Positions 55,601 to 64,000 of a stretch of DNA of 64,000 nucleotides are shown here, piece after piece. Position 1 is the first letter of the stretch. The number at the start of each line of letters is the position of its first letter. Location: contig CM063262.1 in assembly GCA_032158295.1 (NCBI GenBank), positions 3,257,394 to 3,321,393 of the forward strand. Reading direction: 5' to 3'. The notes beneath the pieces are model-generated. The model was not told where the DNA came from, did no database searches, and worked only from the letters and a program-made list of their open reading frames with translations. Both the position numbers and the translations under genes were made by a program. The DNA comes from Pycnopodia helianthoides (taxonomy: Eukaryota; Echinodermata; Asteroidea; Forcipulatida; Asteriidae).

Positions 55601-58600
55601 TTTCCCGCTCAAAATTTCTTTAACACCGTCTAAATGTTTCAATCACTTTTTGAACATTCACTTTTTGACCATTTGTAGCGGACAATTTATTTGTTTCTGC
55701 AGTCCAAGCAGACCTTCAACCATTATTTGTCATGTTACCTGTATACAATAAACACTGACGACCAAAAGGAAGCCATACTAATAAATATGACCTTTAACCT
55801 CTGGTTTGTTACAGTGATAATCTTATGCCTGGAGTTAGAGACCATTGAGTTTAGGGTGTCTTTCATCATTGTGGGGCGAACAACAAACCCACTTCCTATT
55901 GCATTGGTGCCCATTGGCAAATGAAGCATCTTTCTATTGACTTGGTTTAAGTTTCACTGTCTAATCCAAACATTACTGCACTGTACCAACTTAAAGGGTA
56001 AGTCCACAGTAGGTTGTACAACAACATCCTAGTCTGAATTACGAAAGTATAACTTATAAGTGTAGTTGACCTCAATTCCTGTACAGCTATAGTAATTGAG
56101 TGCAAAGTCAATCGGATCCCGAAACACACAATCGATAGTGAAATGTTTTTGTCATTCATTAACTAACCAAAATGTCTGCCCCCTCAGCCACAAACATAAA
56201 ACATGGACTTGAGGTCTACACATATAAAGTATTTCATAGCAATTCTTTGCCTGCATGTAAGATACCTATAAATAAAATTAAAACAATACTCTGTAGGAAC
56301 ATTGTAAATAACAGATAAGACTGCCAGAGTTTTCGACTGTCCAATCACTAACTTACAACACTTATGAACATGTACACAGTACACGATGGAAAAAGACAAA
56401 ATATTAACTAAATAAAAAAAAAAAAAAAAAACAACATATAATTTCATGAGTATCAAAAAAAAACACACAACCCCTACAGCCCTTTGCTACCATGCCAAAA
56501 GAAGACGGAAAATAAGTCATGTGACAAGTAGTTATCGGTAAAGAAAAAGTAAAAATCAAATCACAGAAATAACATTTTGATTGGTTTTATTTTAGACACC
56601 GAAACGACCACAAGAAAGGATCACAAGAAACAATCATGAGGAACGATCACGAGAAAACAAAATCCCCCCCCCCCCCCGACGCTGTTGCAGTTTCCCTTTA
56701 AAAGAAAACTCTGATTAAGCATCCTGAACAGGAAGGGAACCTAGCCTAAGACATCCTGCCCACAGTTACAGTCTTTCTACATCACAGAGAGGAAAGCTGC
56801 GGTCAGAGCCTGGGACTGATGTCATTTCCCCTTCGGAAGAAAAAAAAACCTGCCCGATACTGTTTTTAAAGGGACAGTGCACGCAACATGTTCAGCGGCA
56901 GCCGCAGCACGAATTTGGGGTGAAACAAATCCACTTGACTTCAGGGCTTGTAACTCAAAACTTTTACTGGACAAGAGAAAAAACCAGAATCAAAATGAGA
57001 ACAGGACTCTCAACACAGTTTCACATTTTGAGCTGTTTTTAGAACAGGCAATTAAAGAAAACATATCTCTCCTTTGTCTTGTGGGTAATACTTCAATACT
57101 CCACAGAATTGAAAGATTCATGTAAATTTATAAAAAATAAAATAAAAAATAAATAAATGGGGTGTTATTACTCTAAAAGACAACACCGCCAGACTTGTGT
57201 GTAAGATTGCTGGCCAGATGCTAAAAACACTGGCCTCGGGTTTGCCGTCCAGTGTAAATTTGAGCCCTGACAGCACCATTTACAAAGAGTCTGTTTTTTT
57301 TTTAGTTCATCAAAATTATTTTGTCAATTTGTTCCACATGTTTAAAATAGGACGAAAATAAAAATTCACACATTTTAGACAGAATTTGAAAAAAATGCAC
57401 AAAACCAATCTCGATGTAAACTTTAGAAATAAAGGCACCCAAATTGCCAACTCAAATTATTTTTTGAAATGTAAATGATTTTTACTTTTTTCTTCTTAAA
57501 ACCAACTAGCGCATTAATTACTCGAGTAAACTTTCACAACAGACTAAGAGAGCTTTCCAAATCACTCAACAAGTTCACACTGCTCAAAAATTTCCACACA
57601 AAGATGTGACTAACAAAAAGTTGTTATGGGATAACCTAAGCGCGATGACTCAAAATGGGAAATTTCTTTTTTGGGGAGGGGGGGGGGGAAGCGCTGTAAA
57701 AACTTCCCAAACTTCGGTTGCTATTGGGCAGGGTCGTTTCCAACGCTAATTGAAAACTTCCAGGAGCAAGCCATCGTTACATGTGCGTGTGTACGTGTGT
57801 GTGCCTGGCCGGTTTTATAGTACGTGGCCAACATGTAAAACGGTGCGTGTAAACCGCTGCAACCTCGTCATCAAAATGCTCATTACAGGTGGGCTGGGTG
57901 TTTTGTTCGTTATGTGACATGATCGATCGCCTGGATGTTTACGATAACAAATAAATCTAGAAAAAGGCAAGGAGTATAGATTCTGAAGATGTTGCTCTTT
58001 TTCTAGGTTCCCGTTTACAGCTTTAATAAAAAAAACAACATTTTTTGATGTGCCCGACTTTGTCCATTGTGAGCAGAAATTTTGAAATCGGTGATCAAGT
58101 CGCCAGCTCTTATCAATTGCGAACAAAAAAACGCTTTAATTTGAAATTTACTAAAAAAATATATGCAAATCATTATTCACCACTTCTCTGTTTTTATAGG
58201 GGTTTCGTCTAATAGTGAAAGAGGACTTGAAAGAAATGTTTCAACCATTTTGTTAACTGTTAATTTCAGTTTCAGCCTGTTGAAAGATGCCTCTGCGGCT
58301 GGTCAAAGTACATTGCCCTGTTGTTCACCAAGGCAACAATATAAATAACCTTGTTCAAAGTACATAACAAAACAAATGTGCATGAATCTGTGACCGCAGA
58401 TCACTAGCACTAACTGTGTACAGAACAACAAATTTGAAAAACACAGTTTAAAAACCATTTGATAACTCTGTATTGTCAAGGTAATGTAATAACACTTTAA
58501 TCCAAACAGATACTTCAATACAATACAAATGAAGCATAGTCGAGGCTCTACTTGCACTTGGCGGATCCGTGCGAGTATAGCGAATAACAACTAAACATCA

Positions 58601-61600
58601 ATTCAGGCCTAGAACTTCGCTCTTGAAGGGGCACGGCAATTTTCCACCGGTAAAATTGTATTGGAACTTTGCAGAGGGCACCACAGCAAAAGCACAGGGC
58701 ACCACAGCAAATTGCTGAGGGTGCCATGGGTTATTTCGAGGCCTGTTAATTTTTGTGGACTTGAATAACACTTACTTTTACTGTAGTTGTTGTTCTGGAA
58801 GTAGGATGTGTTGGGATCGAATATCATGGGGTTGTTGTAGAACTCTGGCGTGGCCGCCTCGAGGTAGTTGCCTGAGCTCGGTGAGGGCTCCAGACTGTAG
58901 TAGTCGGAGCTACTGCCGGGGTCCTCCTGCTTGATGTTGAGGATGTCCTCGGCGTTGAACTCATTGAGCGTCTGAAGCGACTCGGAGATCTGGTACATGC
59001 CATCGCTGAAGGTGGTCGGCGGCGTTGCTACGGGAACAGCCTGCGGTTGCTCCACTGAAAATGCTGAGGAATTAAAATTAAAAAAACAAAATGGCGTCAT
59101 ATTTCAAGAATTTTGATAATTTGATTGAAAGGGATACGACAAGGGGAACATATATATTTCAGTCTGCATCAAAATAAATCCTGAACCTTACCTCTTGTTC
59201 TTGAAATTGGACAAAACGACCGCCATCAATGAAAACAGTTTTTACAAATAAAATGGAAGTATCTCAGAACAAGATACCAAAAATAAAATTAAAATAATTT
59301 AAAGGCTATAAATGCTATACAACATGTTGGATACCTTACCACAAAGTTTAAAAAATTATTTTCAGTAAAAAGTTATAAAAAACCAACCTGTAGAATTTTT
59401 AAGTTAACAAAAAAAAAATGATAAAAAAATATTTTAAGGTACACATCACCCATTTACGGTAGTCTCCCTACTTTGGTTCTTTGTTGTTGTTGTTTTGTTT
59501 TTGTTTGTTTTTGTGGGAAGGTCAGATAGTACGATGGGCAAAAGAGACCAGACTTATTTTTATACTCACCGAGATCAAACTCCATGCTTAGAGTTACATG
59601 TGGTGGCCTTATTATGCTATTCCACATTTGGATTGCAAAGTTTCTTATCTCACTACTATATATTCCTAGCTGGTACAAAAATATTGTGTTTCACCACAAA
59701 AAACAAGTATTGGAGGATGGAAATACTGGTCCCTACGTCCTCATCATTTTGACCAGTGTTGCGATAATTGAGAGTTTTCTTTTCGGAATGGCTCGCTGTT
59801 CATGCAGCAACTCTTCAAGAAATTTTTTTGGGGGGGAAAACAACAATGTTTTACTTTCCCCTGTTTATTTTGTGAAACGTTGGATGCATTTATCGGTCAG
59901 AGTTGAGAGTTCAAAGGTGACATCTCACGAGGCCTCTTGTTGTTATTCAATGGAAGTAACAGAAGACTGGGATTGAATGAAGGCCCGAATGAAGTCAAGC
60001 TGCCAAGGCGATGTTTCTCATCAACGGGTTTCCCGTGGCAATAATGCTCCACACAATAGGGGAAGATGAAAAGCAGATGCTGGTCACCGGCCAAAAAGAA
60101 ATGAGAGAAAGAAAGCGGGGAAGGCAGTTGTGATCTGTCACATTGCTTCTCATAAAAAAAATAAAATGTAGCTCTTCGGTGAATCGTCAATCTTCGTCTA
60201 CATGTAGCAATTCAGGAACATCCTACATGTACACACATGCTACCCTAACACGCAGCAGCAGGAATAAAACCTTGCCTCACTGCAACACTGAACAAACTTA
60301 ATGTTGATTCTCCATTCACTCTGTTTTGGTTGAGAGAAAAAATGCACATCAGATCCGCTTGGCACATCCAGTCTCCTCTATCCAGGCCGCGGGTGCAGAA
60401 ATGCTCTACAATTTGGCGATCCCTGTTCGCAGATTGTGTATATGATAATTTCCTGAATAGAAAAACTGCTACCCAAACTCGATCAACCCGCGACGTTCTC
60501 AGCTGCGACCGCACGATCCCAATTGGTTGTTTTTACAATGGCGTAAATGGTAGATTTGTTCTCTTCCGATACAACTTTAGTAAAGTTGTTGCCAGAGGAA
60601 ATCCCTGCCCGATGACACCAAACTAGTTATGGACCCAACTGATCAAGCAGCAACTCACTGACTACCAAAGTGGGACTAACAATGGTCCCACGCCCACCAC
60701 TGGTCCACGCAGTGGAGCTTACCCCGTATAGTGCCATCTGGTAGTGACTTCTGTTTTTTTTTTTTTTTTATATTGTTTTCTAAGTTTTTTGACTGGTTCC
60801 CTCTTCTTTGCTTGGTATCTAGACTGACGTTCAGGAAGTCAAGTTGGTAAGGTGGTAAAGATAACAGAAATGGTGATTGGTGTTTCAGCCTCACCACAGG
60901 AAGAAGATAGAGCTGGTGACAGTGGTACCATGGCCGCGCCATGTGATTGGCAGGTGAGGGAACCGGCGGGTGTTTAGTGCTGCCGATGATTTGGCAAGGA
61001 CAAACATTCTGGAGCAGCGGAGATAACTGTTTTTCCGTTTTTTTTTGTTTGTAACTTAACACTGGGCTCTAAACTTTATACAATGTATCTAGTGTGAGCC
61101 TATATAAAGTTGTTCATAACTATATGGAGTTAAATTTCTATGTATTATTTGCTAATACGGAGTTACGTTTCCATGTATACTATTGCTACTGATGTTTAAA
61201 AATATAGCACAAATACGTACGACATTGGTAACTGTCAAAGACCAATAACAGCACCTTATGTGACCCATGTATCCTATGAAATTACAAGCCTGTGAAAGTT
61301 GCAATGGATCACAGCACTTTGCAGTCACAAACAAAAATGGTGGGGAACCCAAAACCCTTCTAAATGTGTTTTTCACTGTTTTAGAACATTCAGTTTGGGT
61401 CATTGCGAGATCAATAGCTAATTGTCTTACTCATTTCACAAAAAAACTATAGATGTATTTCGGGGATGTTTTCTGCAATTACCATCTTTTATACCACGGA
61501 AGCTATGTGCAAATCTGTGAAGATTTATACAATCTTACCAATGTTGTGCACATCCCTTTCAAGAATAAACTGCTAATTTATAATTTTAACAATCCTTTGT

Positions 61601-63443
61601 CTGAACAAGAAACTAAATTTACAAAGTATACAAAGTACACTTTGAGGAAATAATAAAAATTAAACACTAAAATTAGAATTAGAATGGTTTATTTAGCCAA
61701 TAATTAAAAACAATCCCAGGAATTTTAAATATTGGTTTTACGACATCATAAAAAACTATAGATATCTCAAAAATCGACACATTTAATAATAATAATAATA
61801 ATAATAATAGTGGCTTCTTATATAGAGCTCATATCCGTCACTCCGTGACGCTCAAGGCGCTTCAACATTCAGTATTTTTCCTGCAAGGTATTGTGGAGCT
61901 ACGTTTTGAAGTATTAGACCTATTCCTTTACATAGCACCATGTAATGGTTTACAAGGTGCGGTGGCGCAATACGCTGCCAATCAAACCAGGAACACCGGG
62001 GCGAACCCCTTCTCTTTTCAATAAGTGCACTGGGTTCTTTTACGTGCATTACACAACACACAGGACCTATGGCTTTACGTCTCATCCCAAGCATTCTAAT
62101 TTTTGTTAAAAAAAAAACCTTCAAACTTTTTTTGGGGGGTGGATTCAAAACATTCACCATACCCAAACCCCCCTCCAACTGATAAGTTACTCACCTTGTC
62201 CGAGAAAGTCGTCAAATCGTGGCATACAGCTCGTTGTGTACACAGACTCGAGTTTGATGTCCGCTTGTGTTGTGGTTGCTGTTGTTGTGGCGGTCGGGAG
62301 GGGCTCAGACTGGGGTGGTGGAGTTGTGCATTCTGCCAAATAAAACCGGCACATTGCATTTAATCTAAATCCAGTTACAGAAGTAAGCAAATAACAATTG
62401 ATCCATTCCCATTGCAAAACCCCATCATGTGACTTTGTCAAATAATTTTGGGAAACAAAAAGAGAGGAGGAAATAGTCGAGGAAATTGTCACTCTTTGTA
62501 CGGTGTTTCAGGTTGCGTACTTCATGGAAGTACCAGAGGCGATTGCCTCCATGCCGTTTGGTCATTTCCTTGGTGCCTTTTACTTGAGAAAAACTGCACT
62601 GCCCTGGCAACTTTACAAGAATGAAATATCATGCCTGAAGTCTGTCAGTTTTCATAAAGTGAACATACTATAATTCATCAGGTGCCTAGGTAGAAGAAGG
62701 TTGAAAGCTCTACTCCCTTCCTCCATGCACATAAATTACTTTTTTTCCAGTTCCAGTAACAGAAGGCCGTACAAGTAGCAAAATGGCTCCCGATGAAAAA
62801 ACATGGCATAACTGATTACTGCTATGTGGCTAGACTTACCCCGAAGACATGTTTCCCACTTCCCATGTAGAACTTAACTTCCTATAATAACTATTGAATG
62901 GCAGAAAACCGATCAAACTTTCACACTCAGTTTTCTTGAAAACGATATTTCGCACTATAACTGCTTCCGCCGTTTTTCCCGGTAACTTTTTCGCTACGTC
63001 CTTCAAGGCACACAGCAACTCTAAAACTGATTTGTTTCAGGGGGGGGGGGGGTTGTGTTTCATCTCACTTGTCAGCCCACTCTAATTGACCGTTCATATC
63101 AAAGAAAATCCCAAGAAAATATGCACCTTGCCGTCGGCGCCTCAGAAAACAAATCTGCATTCGGGCATTTCCTCCGACAAGACGATAAAAAAATGACAAT
63201 AAGCAACCCCACTGAGAGAGACGATGGGCGATGGCAATTTACCTTTACGAAGCATGTCAATGTGTTCCCACAGTATGTCCCCCATGAACGGGGGCGCTCT
63301 ACTGAGGAAGTCGGCCTTCTCCAACGCGCACAGGTCATGACCCGCGATGCGGAAGTTGGCCACCGATACGCCCTCGAGGCTGAACTCTTTAATGGCCCAC
63401 AGCACCCACGCCACCACTTGGCACTCAGTCCATTGTGTAGGAT
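52269..63443 (-). CDS. Ets1/2: Ets1/2-family transcription factor, partial (5' exons outside window)
   Basis: DNA-binding transcription factor acting in the nucleus; in the ETS1/ETS2 family the ETS winged helix binds GGAA/T sites and the Pointed domain takes part in MAPK-dependent activation. Five coding exons are read on the minus strand: 63443-63243, 62332-62195, 59054-58776, 55284-55090 and 52606-52269, about 383 codons. Exon one carries the Pointed domain (DPTQWTE to WEHIDMLRK); the last carries the whole ETS domain ([53 protein letters not shown]) and the ETS1/2-type tail [15 protein letters not shown] before TGA. The stretch [14 protein letters not shown] before the ETS domain matches the vertebrate ETS1 inhibitory helix HI-2 as I recall it. 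All visible introns are phase 1. The N-terminus with the usual MAPK site is missing because the gene runs off the window. Confidence 0.95.
52895..53110. repeat. Probable SINE/LINE-like fragment in the last Ets1/2 intron
   Basis: (TAA)n followed by CATTCATATAGCGCTTCATA, the type of end seen on the local SINEs, then a body with GATGGGGAGATTGTTTACA. Boundaries unclear. Confidence 0.35.
53559..53946. mobile_element. TTAA-flanked MITE, family A, in the last Ets1/2 intron
   Basis: TTAA at 53555-53558 and 53947-53950; AGGAACATTACAGAATTGGT start and ACCAATTCTGTAATGTTCCT end. Confidence 0.9.
55090..55284 (-). CDS. Ets1/2: Ets1/2 exon preceding the ETS domain
   Basis: 195-nt exon after acceptor TTCTTGCAG, donor TCAG|GTAAGC. 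It ends [14 protein letters not shown], which resembles the autoinhibitory segment just before the ETS domain in vertebrate ETS1. The HI-1-like part ([10 protein letters not shown]) is poorly conserved. Confidence 0.88.
55345..55500. repeat. Dispersed repeat shared with 28800-28985
   Basis: CAGAGCTGCCAACATTTG, TTCAAAATTTGTTCATCAG and GAAAGATTGGTTTATT; in an Ets1/2 intron. Confidence 0.6.
55501..58602. other. Ets1/2 intron, no further features seen
   Basis: AT-rich with poly-A (56415-56431), poly-C (56665-56679) and poly-G (57677-57690) tracts. No exon, SINE or clear inverted-repeat element recognised. Confidence 0.45.
58603..58747. mobile_element. Repeat of the AGGCCTGGAATTT family, copy 3
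   Basis: Close copy of 32376-32560 (shared GAACTTCGCTCTTGAAGGGG and GGTTATTTCGAGGCCTGTT), 29 bp from an Ets1/2 exon donor. Confidence 0.75.
58776..59054 (-). CDS. Ets1/2: Ets1/2 linker exon, acidic activation-like
   Basis: 279-nt exon ending at a perfect donor GTAAGT. Two in-frame acceptors are 9 nt apart (exon start 59054 or 59063), so a three-residue alternative is possible. It encodes an acidic, Ser/Tyr-rich segment with [14 protein letters not shown], where IKQE is another SUMO-type motif. Confidence 0.85.
59101..61180. other. Ets1/2 intron, no features seen
   Basis: No conserved coding, SINE or MITE structure recognised in this part of the intron. Confidence 0.4.
61205..61565. mobile_element. 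Degraded family-B MITE in an Ets1/2 intron
   Basis: GACATTGGTAACTGTCAAAG at one end and ACAATCTTACCAATGTTGTG at the other, with internal blocks as in 24080-24421 in the opposite orientation. Flanking TTAA not preserved. Confidence 0.55.
61795..62095 (-). mobile_element. SINE (antisense), body without intact head
   Basis: (ATA)n then TATATAGAGCTCATATCCGT tail, GGTGCGGTGGCGCAATACGC, CCAGGAACACCGGGGCGAAC, and TATGGCTTTACGTCTCATCC. Confidence 0.65.
62195..62332 (-). CDS. Ets1/2: Ets1/2 linker exon, Pro/Thr-rich
   Basis: 138-nt exon between acceptor TTTGGCAG and donor CAAG|GTGAGT. It joins in frame to the Pointed exon (split codon G|AA = Glu). It encodes a Pro/Thr-rich segment followed by [11 protein letters not shown] and [15 protein letters not shown] fits the SUMO consensus psi-K-x-E. 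Confidence 0.85.
63243..63443 (-). CDS. Ets1/2: Ets1/2 exon with Pointed (SAM-like) domain
   Basis: 201-nt exon, phase 1 at both ends. The acceptor is ...ATCAACAG and the donor AAAG|GTAAAT. It encodes [21 protein letters not shown] and [15 protein letters not shown], the Pointed-domain signature of ETS1/2 proteins. Confidence 0.93.
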
Positions 63444-63822
63444 CTGTTGATAAAATTAAATGTACACGTACAACGCATAAGCCATAGAGCAATACGTTTA
63501 AATTTCAAAACTTAACAAAATTTAACCCACTTAGTGGATTATAAGAAAACAAAATTCTAAAAACAAAAATATTTGCAAGGCTGGTCACAATTGCCCCAAT
63601 GCCCCTGGATATTGTGCCTTAATGCCCCCTGCCATTGCCTCTGATGAAGTGCAGGCCTCGAACAGTTAACTTGAATCAGTAGAAAAACAAGCCAAACTTG
63701 AGGTTTATTACATGCTTTGATATTGTACAATAAAAATAAAATGCTGAAACCTGATTTGTATCCCGATCAGACATTAGCAGAGAACGACTCCTAGAAATGA
63801 TACAGAATTCTTGGCTTGTAAC

Positions 63823-63993
63823 AGGCCTGGAATTTCAACTTTGAGAGGGCAATGCCGTTTTCATTTTGCAAAGGGCACTTTTATTGAAAGTGTGTATAAA
63901 GTCTACAGGAAACTTTTGAAGGGGCACCAAGGCAAAGATCAGGGGCAATTAGAGGCCATGGCCTTCTTGGCCCCTGTGTAATTCTAGGCCTTT
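63823..63993. mobile_element. Repeat of the AGGCCTGGAATTT family, copy 4
   Basis: CAGGCCTGGAATTTCAACTT at the left and GTGTAATTCTAGGCCT at the right, an inverted pair; internal TTTTCATTTTGCAAAGGGCA. Confidence 0.75.
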
Positions 63994-64000
63994 ACCCTGA

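Noticed and set aside
58609..58775. C-terminal extension of the Ets1/2 exon frame
   Set aside because: It reads past a perfect GTAAGT donor into a repeat; the true exon ends at 58776.

Overview
The window is animal nuclear DNA: genes are split into small exons with GT-AG introns, and the spacer is dense with tRNA-derived SINEs, palindromic MITEs and LTR elements. The short TTAA-flanked MITEs and the tRNA-Leu-headed SINEs are of a kind I associate with echinoderm genomes, and a sea star is my best guess. That is inference from recalled repeat style plus a single Ets1/2-type gene; no species marker was seen.

Three genes are well supported. (1) Minus strand, 52269-63443: the last five coding exons of an Ets1/2 transcription factor (Pointed domain, linker exons, complete ETS domain and stop). 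Its first exon(s) lie beyond position 64000. (2) Minus strand, 24419-35506: a complete nine-exon NIT2 (omega-amidase, nitrilase family), 274 residues, with the Glu-Lys-Cys triad present. (3) Plus strand, 17588-20891: four exons of a conserved-looking protein I do not recognise. Its C-terminal half has a pattern reminiscent of PD-(D/E)XK nuclease folds. It ends convergent with NIT2.

Layout: 1-250 holds a 51-bp minisatellite. 1978-6133 is a direct tandem duplication of about 2.1 kb carrying an NRF1-type palindrome and a consensus splice donor in each copy. 6881-11572 is a BEL/Pao-type LTR retroelement (minus) that has lost reverse transcriptase, RNase H and most of the integrase but keeps an open frame across the deletion. 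13158-13839 is a solo LTR. 14202-15576 is flanked by 130-bp inverted repeats. 17.5-21.0 kb is the unknown gene, 24.4-35.5 kb is NIT2, 36-52 kb is repeat-rich spacer plus the probable Ets 3' UTR, and 52.3-64 kb is Ets1/2.

No operon-like or defence-type system was seen. The most informative signals are transposon/gene contacts: a MITE sitting in a hairpin that proves a TTAA target site, a MITE at a NIT2 splice donor, a degraded MITE edge that coincides with the NIT2 stop codon, and a SINE tail that forms a splice acceptor.
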